Below are positions 38,313 to 48,123 of a DNA stretch of 56,003 nucleotides, piece after piece (the first letter of the stretch is position 1; each line of letters begins with the position of its first letter). The translations under genes and the position numbers were made by a program. This stretch comes from Candidatus Acidulidesulfobacter diazotrophicus (GTDB lineage: Bacteria > SZUA-79 > Acidulodesulfobacterales > Acidulodesulfobacteraceae), in assembly GCA_004195025.1 (NCBI GenBank), contig SGBB01000014.1, positions 1-56,003 on the forward strand. Reading direction: 5' to 3'. The notes under the pieces are model-generated. The model worked only from the letters and a program-made list of their open reading frames with translations. It searched no databases and was not told where the DNA came from.

Positions 38313-38464
38313 ATTATTGTTGCCATAAATAAGCAATCAAACTGTTATTTATTTATTAGCTTGTTTGATTATATTATATTTTCACTCGTTTGAAGCTTTG
38401 TTAGAAAATACTAATTTTTAAGCATAAGAAATAATTTCATATATATATAATGATATAATACTTT

Positions 38465-39748
38465 TCATATTTTTTTGATAGCTTTTTTTATTATTTCAAC
38501 AGTTTTATTAATATCTTCTTTTGTATGGACGCTGCTTAAAAATAAAGCTTCATATTGGGAAGGCGCAGTAAAAATACCCTCTTTTATTAGCTCGCCAAAA
38601 AAATTTTTAAATTTAGCTGTATCAGATTGCATTACATCATTAAAATTATTAACCGGAGATTTTTTGAAAAATATTGTCAATAATGATGATATATGATTAA
38701 TTGTTAACTCATCGCTGTAATATTTAAGTTCCTCTTTTAAAGATGTAACTAAATATTCGGCATTTTTATTTGCTTTATCTATTGCATTATCTTTTTCTAT
38801 AGCTTTTATAGTGGCTATTCCGGCGGCTACGCATATAGGATTTCCGGAAAGCGTCCCTGCCTGATAAACGGGGCCCAAAGGGGAAAGATATTCCATTATA
38901 TCTTTCCTTCCGCCGAAAGCTCCAATTGGAAGCCCTCCGCCGATTATCTTGCCAAGACAGGTTATATCCGGTTTTAAATTAAACAAGCCCTGAGCGCCGC
39001 CCAAGGAAAGCCTGAAACCTGTTATGACCTCATCAAATATAATTAATCCGCCGTTTTCATGAGTTAAATCTATTAAATCTTTTAAAAAACCTTTCTCAGG
39101 CAGAACTATCCCCATATTTGCGGCAACAGGTTCTATTATTACCGCCGCAACCTTCCCCTTATTTTTTAGAAATAGGTTTTTGACCGATTCTATATCGTTG
39201 TAGTTCGCAACTAACGTATCTTTTGAGAGGCATTCGGTAACCCCTGACGATGAAGGAACGGATGTCGTAAGAGCTCCCGAGCCTGCCTTTACAAGCATAG
39301 AATCGGAATGTCCGTGGTAACATCCCTCAAATTTTATAATTTTATCTCTTTTTGTAAAACCTCTTGTAAGCCTTATAGCGCTCATAACCGCTTCCGTTCC
39401 GGAATTAACAAGCCTTATCATTTCTATTGAAGGAAAATGTGTTGTGACTAAGCCAGCAAGTTCCACTTCTGCTTCCGTCGTTGCCCCGAAGCAGAATCCG
39501 TTTGCCGAGGCATCCGTTATAGATTTGATCACGCGCTTATCACTATGTCCCAATATCATAGGACCGTAAGACATTACATAATCGATATATTCGTTTCCGT
39601 CTATATCGAAAATTTTACTCCCTTCCGCTCTTTTTATGACAATAGGAGAAAGACCGACTGACTTAAATGCGCGCACGGGGCTGTTGACGCCGCCCGGCAT
39701 TACGGTTTCGGCAAGTTTAATGGCATTAAAGCTTTTATTGCGGTTCAT
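38465..39748 (-). CDS. hemL: HemL, glutamate-1-semialdehyde 2,1-aminomutase
   Basis: 427 residues, the normal length. It converts glutamate-1-semialdehyde to 5-aminolevulinate in the C5 heme/corrin pathway. Family motifs: PGGVNSPVRAFKSVGLSPI at the N-terminus, VNSGTEAVMSAIRLTRG, GCYHGHSD, FDEVITGFRLSLGGAQG, and LGKIIGGGLPIGAFGG with the PLP-binding lysine, then AGTLSGNP. It overlaps the upstream esterase gene by 4 nt and is probably co-transcribed with it. Its G+C is visibly higher than that of the CRISPR genes. Confidence 0.97.
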   Translation of the reverse strand: MNRNKSFNAIKLAETVMPGGVNSPVRAFKSVGLSPIVIKRAEGSKIFDIDGNEYIDYVMSYGPMILGHSDKRVIKSITDASANGFCFGATTEAEVELAGLVTTHFPSIEMIRLVNSGTEAVMSAIRLTRGFTKRDKIIKFEGCYHGHSDSMLVKAGSGALTTSVPSSSGVTECLSKDTLVANYNDIESVKNLFLKNKGKVAAVIIEPVAANMGIVLPEKGFLKDLIDLTHENGGLIIFDEVITGFRLSLGGAQGLFNLKPDITCLGKIIGGGLPIGAFGGRKDIMEYLSPLGPVYQAGTLSGNPICVAAGIATIKAIEKDNAIDKANKNAEYLVTSLKEELKYYSDELTINHISSLLTIFFKKSPVNNFNDVMQSDTAKFKNFFGELIKEGIFTAPSQYEALFLSSVHTKEDINKTVEIIKKAIKKI

Positions 39749-40869
39749 AAAATCTTCCTTTCATTATTTTTATCTATTTTTTTATTAGTATTGCTCGACT
39801 TTATTGTTTTTGACAGATATGGAGCAAAAAACTTAAATACTTCTAAATTCCAACCCGGCAGAACTACATGTCCGCTGTTTTTTGCGATAAATAGCTGTTT
39901 TTTAGACTTAATCAGTTTATATACGATTAAAGTACCTTTAGGCGGACAGTCTTCATCTTTAAGCCCTATTCCGATAAGAACCGGCGATTTAATCCAGCCC
40001 GCAAAATGCTTTGTATCGACATAATAAAGCGACTTCATAACCTTAGCCTTGTCTTCCGGATGTTTTTTTAAAAACGCTTTAACTTCCATATAGGGACCCA
40101 TTTTTGCAAGAGGCATCTGCACCGGGATATCGCTTAAAAACGGAACATCCGCTGCAGCGGCAACAACATGATGGTCTATGCCTGCGTCGATAAGGGATAA
40201 CCCTCCCCCCATACTTCCGCCTGTCACAAATATTAATTTATTATTTATTTTTTTAAATCTTTCTAAAAATTTAAGCGATGCTAATGAATCCATAACTATT
40301 TTAACCATTGAAAAGGTTTTAACATGAGTAATGCCTGCCGTCATTAATCCCGGAAATCCGGGGTTGTAAACTGCCCTGCTTCTTCCATGCCCCCTTAAAT
40401 CGACAGAAAGTGCGGCGTAACCTCTTCTTGCAAAGAAATGAGCCCATCCGGGAGTACCGAAAGAACCGTATCCATGAAGCAATAAAACACCGGGATACTT
40501 TTTATTTTTTGCCCCTCCATAAGGTATAGCAAAATAGCCTTTAAGCTGAAGACCGTCATAAGAAGTTAAAGTAATACTGTAAGTTTTTATCTTATTAATT
40601 TTGTCAACGGCGATTAACCTTAATCTATAAGGCAGTTTTTCTTTTTTGAGGCGTGAATACATACCTTTCCAAAATATCCGGAATTTTTGGTATTTAGTTT
40701 GTTTTAAAAAATGTTTGCTGCGATTTGCAATATTAATATTTGCGGTTGGTTTTAATTTTACATTATAAGATGTAAAATTTTTGTATAAAAATATAAACAG
40801 AAAAATTAAAGCAATGCTTATTAAGCTTGCAATAAAATAACTTTTTTTAGAGATTTTCTTACTTTTCAT
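39745..40869 (-). CDS. Membrane-anchored alpha/beta hydrolase (acetyl xylan esterase-like)
   Basis: 374 residues. A basic start and one TM helix (about 10-30, IASLISIALIFLFIFLY) anchor the protein. The hydrolase domain has GVLLLHGYGSFG (oxyanion region), SVDLRGHGRSR, the nucleophile elbow VTGGSMGGGLSL, VLIGIGLKDEDCPP for the acid and NSGHVVLPGW for the histidine. This resembles cephalosporin-C deacetylase/acetyl xylan esterase proteins acting on ester-linked acyl groups, here probably in the periplasm. The substrate is not known. It is coupled to hemL by a 4-nt overlap. Confidence 0.82.
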   Translation of the reverse strand: MKSKKISKKSYFIASLISIALIFLFIFLYKNFTSYNVKLKPTANINIANRSKHFLKQTKYQKFRIFWKGMYSRLKKEKLPYRLRLIAVDKINKIKTYSITLTSYDGLQLKGYFAIPYGGAKNKKYPGVLLLHGYGSFGTPGWAHFFARRGYAALSVDLRGHGRSRAVYNPGFPGLMTAGITHVKTFSMVKIVMDSLASLKFLERFKKINNKLIFVTGGSMGGGLSLIDAGIDHHVVAAAADVPFLSDIPVQMPLAKMGPYMEVKAFLKKHPEDKAKVMKSLYYVDTKHFAGWIKSPVLIGIGLKDEDCPPKGTLIVYKLIKSKKQLFIAKNSGHVVLPGWNLEVFKFFAPYLSKTIKSSNTNKKIDKNNERKIL

Positions 40870-41069
40870 AATTTTTCCTTATAATTATTAATTATGGATT
40901 ATAGATTAATAATTAATGAAATAACTTAGCTAATTTTTTATTTTCATCAAAAAAATCAACAATTCGGCAAAGGACACTCTTAGGTAGCATTAGCTGCGAA
41001 CTGTTAGCCTTCTTTAAGTATTAAATCTATATTAATATTTTATTATTAATTAATAATAAAAAGAATAAA

Positions 41070-44000
41070 CTAATTAATTGACATTAAATTAATATCTTTA
41101 ATCTTAAAATTAGATTCTACATTTATTATTTCAACAATTTTTAACCCTTCAGGCAATTTATTATTTAGTTTGGTTTTAACTGAATCATTAAAACTGTCAT
41201 TTTTATTATCCCAATTATTAACCGTCGCAATAATATAGAGCGAATCACTTTCAGTCATAAAAGGAATTGGATTTGAAAAACTTACTTTTGGTTTGGGACT
41301 GAATTTTGATTGAGTATAAGAAATTTTGATATTAGAAATCCTCAACGCCCTTAATAATACTTTTATTGTTTCTAAATGTCCTAAATATTTAATATCGTCT
41401 TTTTTTGAATATTTTATAAGAATTTTAGAATCATTTGATTCAATAGATTTATTGCTAAGTTTATTACAGTATATTTCTTCGTCATTTTTTTCTTTACCGT
41501 TTATGTTTACTTCATAGTTTATATTAGTGTCTTTAATGTCGTTTATATTCATTATATTAATGTTATCGTCCGCATTTTTAATATCTATAAAAAAGTTATC
41601 GTCGTTGTTTTGGCTATCGTCAAAGTTGCCGTTGCGGCTGTTTTCGTTATAATTATTATACTCATTATAATTTATTTTTTTATGTATTTTATTATTTTCT
41701 GATTTAGAAGAATATACAGGTTTAACAGTTTTAAAATCGCATACGCCGCAAATATAGCATATTTTTCTGCAATTTTCCGTTATTTTGTCTTTTATTTCTT
41801 TTTCAATATTATTATTTATATTATTATGTAAATCACAATTTAATCTGAATTTATTATTAGTTATGTCATCATTTAGAGCATTAGAATTACTATCATCTTC
41901 ATTAATATTTTTTACGCCGCTTGTATTATTTGAATTAAAATGCGCGGCGCTATAATTGTAATTATTATAAATTGTTAATTTATTTAATTCAAACGATTTT
42001 TTAAATTCAGATTTTAAATATTCTTTATCAACCATTATGTCAATAAAATCCCATGGTAAAATTTCTTTTAAATCTTTTTGAATATAAAGGTATTTATTTA
42101 ATAATTCATTATAGGTACAGGTTAATTTTTCATTAAAATAATTATTTTTTTTAATGTTATAATTATATAATTTTTCATTGTTTGTTTTATTTAAACTATA
42201 ATAATTATATTTGTCTTCATCATATTCGTATTCATCGTCATCGCTAAAGGATTTTAAGGCGTCAATCCAAGCTTTAAAATTAAAATATTTTCTTTCGCTA
42301 TCAAATTTAGCCCCGTTTAAATATGCTCTATAAATTATTTTTGACGTGAACATGTCCCCTCTTGAAATAAGTCCTTCAATAAAACTTACTTTTGGGTCTT
42401 GATATTTAAAATTCACGTTTAAATGTTTTAATAAATGTCTAAGATAATTTATTTTAAAATTTAATTCATCTTCGGTATTCATAGGATGCCATTGAAACGG
42501 AGTATGAGGTTTTGGAACAAAATTATTTACATTAACGGTAATATTTAATTGTTTTGATATTTTTTTAATTTTAACGATTAAATCTTTTACGCCTTCAATG
42601 TCGGAGAGTCTTTCATATGGCAGTCCAATCATAAAATAAAGTTTTAATTTATTAAAACCTTTTAAAACTAAATACCTTACTTCTGATAGCAGATCTTCTT
42701 CCGAAATATTTTTATTTATAATTTTACGCAATCTTTCGGTTCCTGCTTCAGGAGCAAGCGTAAAATTTGTTTTTTTAATTTCAGAAGTTTTTTGCAGTAT
42801 ATTTTCGCTTAAACTGCCTATTCTCATAGAAGGAAAAGAAAATGATATAAGTTTTTCATTGGTAAATTCGGACAAATTATTTATTAAACTTTCAATTTCA
42901 GAATAATCCCCCGTTGAAAGCGAAGATAATGAAATCTCTTCAAAACCTGTTTTATCTATTCCGTTTTTTATAATATCTATTATTATTTCTTTTTTTCTTT
43001 CTCTTACAGGTCTATAAATATATCCTGCCTGGCAGAATCTGCACCCCGACGAACAGCCCCTCGCAATTTCAACCGAAAACCTGTTATGCACGGTTTCAAT
43101 TGCCGGAACTAATGGTTTATTAATGTAGTTTATAGAATTTAAATCATAAATTATTGATTTTTTAATATTTTGTGATATTCCTGGAACATAGACCCCGTCT
43201 ATTTTAGAAATTTTTTCTTTTATATATTGCCTGAATTGTCCGCAATTTTTAGATTCCATATCTTTCAACTTATAATTTTGTTTATAGATATCGGAGCGTT
43301 TCATATTTCCTAATGCATTATTTTCGTCACTTTTTACTATTTTTAACAATTGATCTGCGTCTGAGTATGCGTCTGTATTTGTATTATATGTATATATATC
43401 TATCTCTGCATTTTTATTTATTTCTTCTTTGGGATATTTTTTTTTAGCTTTTATAATTGTCTTGCATATTTCAACAACGGTATTTTCTCCGTCCCCCACA
43501 ATAAAAAAATCTATAAAATCATTTAACGGCAATGGATTAAAAGCGCAAGGACCGCCAGCTCCTATAAACGGGTCGTTTAAATCTCGTTGAAAAGATAAAA
43601 TAGGAATGCTTGATAATTCAAGCATATATAAAATGTTAGTATAAGATAGCTCGTATTGTAAAGAAAATCCTATAACGTCAAAATTTTTTAGAGGTTCTTT
43701 TGACTCTAATGAAAAAAGCGGAAGTTTATTTTCAACAAGTTTGGCAATCATATCCTGATAAGGCAGATAAACACGTTCGCATAAGATATCGTCGTTAGAA
43801 TTTAATATATCATATATTATTTCCATTCCTATATGACTCATTCCCAATTCGTAAAAATCAGGAAATGCAATAGCGTATTTAAGTTCGGCAAGATGAAAAT
43901 CTTTTCTTACGGCGTTGCTTTCAATTCCTATATATCTTGACGGTTTTTGAACATACGGGAGGATCTTTTCTTTTAAAATATTATAAAATGATTTATTCAT
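41070..44000 (-). CDS. TIGR03960-type radical SAM protein with C-terminal DUF2344 domain
   Basis: 976 residues. The N-terminal B12-binding-like domain is followed by the radical SAM motif ARGCSSGCRFCQAGYIYRPV, then SLSSLSTGDYSEIESL and LAPEAGTERLRKIINKNISE, all typical of TIGR03960. The C-terminal DUF2344 (TIGR03936) domain begins ILIKYSKKDDIKYLGHLETI and has SKFSPKPKVSFSNPIP. The two domains are often fused or adjacent in anaerobes and linked to tRNA or ribosome-related gene clusters; the reaction is unproven. Between them, and inside the first domain, are long Asn/Asp-rich stretches (about 190-250 and 640-870) that lengthen the protein well beyond the family norm. Confidence 0.9.
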   Translation of the reverse strand: MNKSFYNILKEKILPYVQKPSRYIGIESNAVRKDFHLAELKYAIAFPDFYELGMSHIGMEIIYDILNSNDDILCERVYLPYQDMIAKLVENKLPLFSLESKEPLKNFDVIGFSLQYELSYTNILYMLELSSIPILSFQRDLNDPFIGAGGPCAFNPLPLNDFIDFFIVGDGENTVVEICKTIIKAKKKYPKEEINKNAEIDIYTYNTNTDAYSDADQLLKIVKSDENNALGNMKRSDIYKQNYKLKDMESKNCGQFRQYIKEKISKIDGVYVPGISQNIKKSIIYDLNSINYINKPLVPAIETVHNRFSVEIARGCSSGCRFCQAGYIYRPVRERKKEIIIDIIKNGIDKTGFEEISLSSLSTGDYSEIESLINNLSEFTNEKLISFSFPSMRIGSLSENILQKTSEIKKTNFTLAPEAGTERLRKIINKNISEEDLLSEVRYLVLKGFNKLKLYFMIGLPYERLSDIEGVKDLIVKIKKISKQLNITVNVNNFVPKPHTPFQWHPMNTEDELNFKINYLRHLLKHLNVNFKYQDPKVSFIEGLISRGDMFTSKIIYRAYLNGAKFDSERKYFNFKAWIDALKSFSDDDEYEYDEDKYNYYSLNKTNNEKLYNYNIKKNNYFNEKLTCTYNELLNKYLYIQKDLKEILPWDFIDIMVDKEYLKSEFKKSFELNKLTIYNNYNYSAAHFNSNNTSGVKNINEDDSNSNALNDDITNNKFRLNCDLHNNINNNIEKEIKDKITENCRKICYICGVCDFKTVKPVYSSKSENNKIHKKINYNEYNNYNENSRNGNFDDSQNNDDNFFIDIKNADDNINIMNINDIKDTNINYEVNINGKEKNDEEIYCNKLSNKSIESNDSKILIKYSKKDDIKYLGHLETIKVLLRALRISNIKISYTQSKFSPKPKVSFSNPIPFMTESDSLYIIATVNNWDNKNDSFNDSVKTKLNNKLPEGLKIVEIINVESNFKIKDINLMSIN

Positions 44001-44402
<402 letters not shown>

Positions 44403-45116
44403 ATGAACAATACTATTCAGCTCATTGCTATTGCAATCATTCCCGTATTGGCGGCAATTATTTTACACGAAGTTTCCCATGGCTTTGTAGCCCATTTATT
44501 TGGAGACGATACGGCAAAAAATGCTGGCAGGCTCACTCTTAATCCCGTAAAACATATAGACCCTTTTGGAACTATTCTGCTGCCCCTTATCTTGATTATT
44601 ATAGGCTCCCCTTTTTTATTCGGTTATGCAAAACCGGTTCCCGTTAATTTTAATGGGTTAAAAAATCCTAAAAGAGATACTGCTTTTGTTGCGGCGGCAG
44701 GTCCAGTGACTAATTTTATTCTTGCCTTTGTTTCATTTATATTATTAAAAATTATTTTATTTAATTATCCAGTAATGAATTTATATTTATTTGAATTTTT
44801 ACATACATTTAAATTTCAGGATGTTTCAAATACAGGTATTTTTTTTAAATATTTCATATATCCGGTTACCTTTATGCTTTTTATCAGTATTATGATTAAT
44901 GTTATTTTAGGTCTTTTTAATTTAATACCGATACCGCCTTTAGACGGAGGAAGAGTTGCCGTAAGTATACTCCCTGAGCCGCTGTCTTCATTTTTAAGCC
45001 GCTTGGAACCGTTCGGAATTTTTGTTATATTAATTTTATTATTAATTGATCCGTATAATTTTTTTATAGCAGGATTTAACTTTATTGTAAATAATATAAT
45101 TTTAAGAAATATTTAA
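44403..45116 (+). CDS. Site-2 protease-family membrane zinc metalloprotease (M50)
   Basis: A polytopic membrane protein of about 237 residues. The zinc motif HEVSHG (HExxH) lies in the first TM helix (IILHEVSHGFVAHLFGDDTA). NPVKHIDPFGTILLPLILII and FGYAKPVPVNFNGLKNPKRD follow, and the third ligand motif NLIPIPPLDGGR is in the later core. This is the compact, PDZ-less S2P subfamily. It cleaves membrane proteins within the bilayer; the substrate is unknown. I prefer the ATG at 44403, with AAGG nine bases upstream, over an in-frame TTG at 44394. Confidence 0.93.
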   Translation: MNNTIQLIAIAIIPVLAAIILHEVSHGFVAHLFGDDTAKNAGRLTLNPVKHIDPFGTILLPLILIIIGSPFLFGYAKPVPVNFNGLKNPKRDTAFVAAAGPVTNFILAFVSFILLKIILFNYPVMNLYLFEFLHTFKFQDVSNTGIFFKYFIYPVTFMLFISIMINVILGLFNLIPIPPLDGGRVAVSILPEPLSSFLSRLEPFGIFVILILLLIDPYNFFIAGFNFIVNNIILRNI

Positions 45117-45260
45117 GTTAAAAAATATAAAACTCCTGTTTCAATTCACCAAAAAAATAGCCGCAACCCCCCTTTTTAAACCGCAAACCATAGGGGATAC
45201 AAGACGATAATTATTATTATATTATATAAATTTTAATAGGCATTAGGAGAATATCAAAAT

Positions 45261-46136
45261 ATGCATTCCGATAATGAAAATAATTATAATATAGAAGTTA
45301 ATAACTCTGTCAATACGGTAAAACTTGAATTCTTTGAAGGACCCCTTGATTTACTTTTATCTCTGATAAAAAAGAAAAAAATTAATATTTATGATATACC
45401 GATAAAAGAAATAACGGAAGATTATTTAAACGCTATAGGGATAAATGAAGACCAATTAAATAATAACAGTTTTAATATAGGCAAATATATTAATATTGAT
45501 ATAGGCGGCGATTTCATTGTTATGGCCGCTCATCTTATATATCTAAAGTCATTAATGCTGCTGCCGAAAAGCATTACTCAGGATGAAACATCTTCCGATA
45601 GCGGTATAGACGGCGATCCAAGAAATGAATTAGCATATATGCTAATAGAATATCAAAAAGTTAAAGAAATTGCCTCTTTTTTAGATAATAAACCTATTTT
45701 AGGCAGAGATGTTTTTTATATTAACATCAACAATAGCAGAATTGATAATATCATTGAAAAAAATGATAGTTTGTTATTTGAGGCTAATATATACGCCCTT
45801 TCAAAAGCATTTTACTATATAGCAAAAGAAGCTAAATCAAGAATTGATTTTTATGAATTAAAAAAAATAAAATTTTCTATAAAAGAAAAAATAATTGAAA
45901 TAGTTAATATATTGCAAGACTCAAAAGCAATAAAATTTTCAGAACTGATATCTATTTATAGTAATAATCGTAATAGTAAAGAATTATTTATAATATATTT
46001 TCTATCAATATTAGAAATGTCAAGGCTTACAATAATTAAAATAGATCAGGAAGAGGATTTTGGAGAAATTTATATCTCGCTATTTAATGAAGATGAATTA
46101 TTAAATTATAAATTAAAAATAGAAAACATTAATTAA
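45261..46136 (+). CDS. scpA: ScpA, segregation and condensation protein A
   Basis: 291 residues. VKLEFFEGPLDLLLSLIKKK opens the kleisin N-terminal domain, followed by INIYDIPIKEITEDYLNAI, FIVMAAHLIYLKSLMLLPK and the C-terminal winged-helix region (IKFSELISIYSN). It links SMC heads in the condensin complex. scpB normally follows but is not in this window; the next genes downstream are convergent. AGGAG precedes the ATG. Confidence 0.94.
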   Translation: MHSDNENNYNIEVNNSVNTVKLEFFEGPLDLLLSLIKKKKINIYDIPIKEITEDYLNAIGINEDQLNNNSFNIGKYINIDIGGDFIVMAAHLIYLKSLMLLPKSITQDETSSDSGIDGDPRNELAYMLIEYQKVKEIASFLDNKPILGRDVFYININNSRIDNIIEKNDSLLFEANIYALSKAFYYIAKEAKSRIDFYELKKIKFSIKEKIIEIVNILQDSKAIKFSELISIYSNNRNSKELFIIYFLSILEMSRLTIIKIDQEEDFGEIYISLFNEDELLNYKLKIENIN

Positions 46137-46179
46137 AAAAATATTAATTATTTAATATTTCCGCAGACTTTAATCTAAT

Positions 46180-46277
46180 CTATCTATCCACCTATCCACC
46201 TATCCATCTATCCTATCTCTATTATTTATTATTAATATTATTATTTATTATTATTATTATTATTAATATTATTATTT
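46180..46277. repeat. Tetranucleotide and ATT-type microsatellites
   Basis: CTATC/CACC units (TATCCACC, TATCCATC) are followed by TTATTATTATT runs between the convergent scpA and toxin genes. These are simple sequence repeats without coding capacity. Confidence 0.8.
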
Positions 46278-46314
46278 ATTTGACTGTATTTTTGCGATAT
46301 CATTATTATCTTTA

Positions 46315-46668
46315 TTATAATGATAATCTTCCTATAATATCGTTTAATCTGCCAGGAACACCCATTTTAGTGACAGGCGGATGTTTAGCGTTGCGTTTTT
46401 GAAATGCGTGAAGAATTATAACGGTATTATTAATTACGACATAAACGATTCTGTGGTTTCTTTTAAACCTGTCAGCCAATTTAATTTTCCAGAATTTATC
46501 TCTCATATGCTTTATTTTAACGGTCTTAACCTCAGGAAATTCTTTGACAAATGTATTAATTGAATTATAAATTAATTCTTTTGTGTTTTTATCTAACGAC
46601 TCGATATATTTTAATACAGGGCTAACCCCGTTTTCGGAAGAATAGTATATTACTTTTTCTACTTTCAT
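46315..46668 (-). CDS. RelE/HigB-type (Gp49-like) toxin homologue
   Basis: 117 residues. VLKYIESLDKNTKELIYNSI, then HMRDKFWKIKLADRFKRNHR followed by IVYVVINNTVIILHAFQKRN matches the Gp49/HigB branch of RelE-like ribosome-dependent mRNA interferases: a basic patch, an R-x-x-Y strand and HAFxKR near the end. In HigBA pairs an XRE antitoxin follows downstream. Here the downstream DNA is microsatellite with no HTH gene, and upstream is the pseudouridine synthase gene only 2 bp away. It appears to be an orphan. Confidence 0.82.
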   Translation of the reverse strand: MKVEKVIYYSSENGVSPVLKYIESLDKNTKELIYNSINTFVKEFPEVKTVKIKHMRDKFWKIKLADRFKRNHRIVYVVINNTVIILHAFQKRNAKHPPVTKMGVPGRLNDIIGRLSL

Positions 46669-46670
46669 TT

Positions 46671-47696
46671 TTAGCGCACTGATTTATTTATTTTTTTAAT
46701 CGGTTTTTTAGATAGACTGACAATTACCTTGCCGTTACTATCTTTATATTTAGTATGTAAATTATTTTTTAAGATTATATCCTCACCTCTTTTTTTGCCT
46801 GTAAAAATATTACTTCTGCTATTTTTGCTTTTGTCTTTATCCTTGCTTTGATATTTATCGCTGTCTTTAAAATTTTTGGAATAAAGTTTGTTTTTCACAC
46901 CCGTGACGGACTCCTTTTTTTCTTGTTCTTTATCGTCAATTTTAATCTCTTTTTTAAATACAAGCTCTGCAATATTTTTTTTTATTATTTTAAATTCGCC
47001 GGAGCGCAAATCTCCAATAGGAAGACCGCCTATTTTAATTCTTCTTAATAAAATAATTTCTAAGTTAAGAAATTCAAGGATTTTTCTTATTTCCCTGTTT
47101 TTTCCGTTTTTTAAGTCAATTAATAAAATATATTTATTTAAATTTTTTTTAACAACTTTTACACTATACGGTTTTAGCAGACCAATATCGTTTAAATATA
47201 CTCCTTTTTTAATTTTACTGAATATTTCAGGCGTTACATCCCCTTTAACTTCAACTATATATGATTTTATAACATTAAACTTAGGATGGGTAACTTTGTA
47301 AGCAAAATCTCCGTCATTAGTCATTAACAATAAACCTTCGCTCATAAAATCAAGCCGTCCTACCGGAAAAACAAATTTGGCTATTTCAGGTTTATCTATT
47401 AAATCCATAACCGTCCTGAAACCTTTTTCAGATTTTCTTGAAGTAAGAAACGCTTTTGGTTTATTAATCATTAAATAGATAAAATTTTTATCTACTGCCC
47501 CTATTCTTTTTTCGTCAAGCAGCACAATATCTTTATCGGCTACGGCTGTTGCAAGATGATGAATTTTTTTTCCGTTTAAAGTAATTCTGCCTTCTCTTAT
47601 TATTTCATCGGCTGCACGTCTTGAAACTCCGGTATGCAGAGCTATAAATTTGTTTAATCTTATATTTTCTATAATATTATCTTTATGATTATTCAA
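46671..47696 (-). CDS. RluB/RsuA-family rRNA pseudouridine synthase
   Basis: 341 residues. The N-terminal S4 domain (IRLNKFIALHTGVSRRAADE, IREGRITLNGK) precedes the catalytic domain with FPVGRLDFMSEGLLLMTNDG (catalytic Asp in GRLD), THPKFNVIKSYIVEVKG and NGKNREIRKILEF. It isomerises uridine in 23S or 16S rRNA. A lysine-rich tail of about 90 residues follows the core. In many bacteria this gene follows scpA-scpB. Here it faces scpA in convergent orientation. Confidence 0.92.
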   Translation of the reverse strand: MNNHKDNIIENIRLNKFIALHTGVSRRAADEIIREGRITLNGKKIHHLATAVADKDIVLLDEKRIGAVDKNFIYLMINKPKAFLTSRKSEKGFRTVMDLIDKPEIAKFVFPVGRLDFMSEGLLLMTNDGDFAYKVTHPKFNVIKSYIVEVKGDVTPEIFSKIKKGVYLNDIGLLKPYSVKVVKKNLNKYILLIDLKNGKNREIRKILEFLNLEIILLRRIKIGGLPIGDLRSGEFKIIKKNIAELVFKKEIKIDDKEQEKKESVTGVKNKLYSKNFKDSDKYQSKDKDKSKNSRSNIFTGKKRGEDIILKNNLHTKYKDSNGKVIVSLSKKPIKKINKSVR

Positions 47697-47846
47697 TTAT
47701 ATTCCTCAATATTATTAATTATGGTAAAATTTTTTAATTCTTTTGTTTATTATTTATTAATACACGCATATACAACATATATAACATACAATAACGGTTA
47801 CATTATTGATGTATCAAATAAGTATAATATATGATATTGTTTACAT

Positions 47847-48080
47847 CCCAAAATTGCCGATAGAAAATTTTATTCTGGATGACCGCTTCGCTCTCGTGCC
47901 TAACGACACTCGTGAACAGAAACGGCATGCGTTTCTATCTTCGGAACTTTCCCGCCTACGCGGGAATGACTTTGAGATATTTTAAAAGTTCACTCGTTGG
48001 ATGTCATTCCTGCGAAAGCAGTAATCCAGAATTATCAATGCATTGCGGTATATTTAACAATCTCCAACGGCAATTTTAGG
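47847..48080. repeat. MITE-like element with TIRs and internal palindromes
   Basis: About 234 bp bounded by CCCAAAATTGCCGATAG at 47847 and its imperfect inverse ending at 48080 (CCAACGGCAATTTTAGG). Inside are palindromes of the type TTCCCGCCTACGCGGGAA, and TCATTCCTGCGAAAGCAG, far richer in G+C than the surroundings. It has no transposase. The termini match the small element at 35216-35306. Confidence 0.65.
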
Positions 48081-48123
48081 ACATCTCTCTAATAAAATTT
48101 GGTAAAATTATACGGCTATTTTC

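Noticed and set aside
47879-48079. 66-residue ORF within the inverted-repeat element
   Set aside because: It spans palindromes of a MITE-like element, has no ribosome-binding site and no recognisable family.
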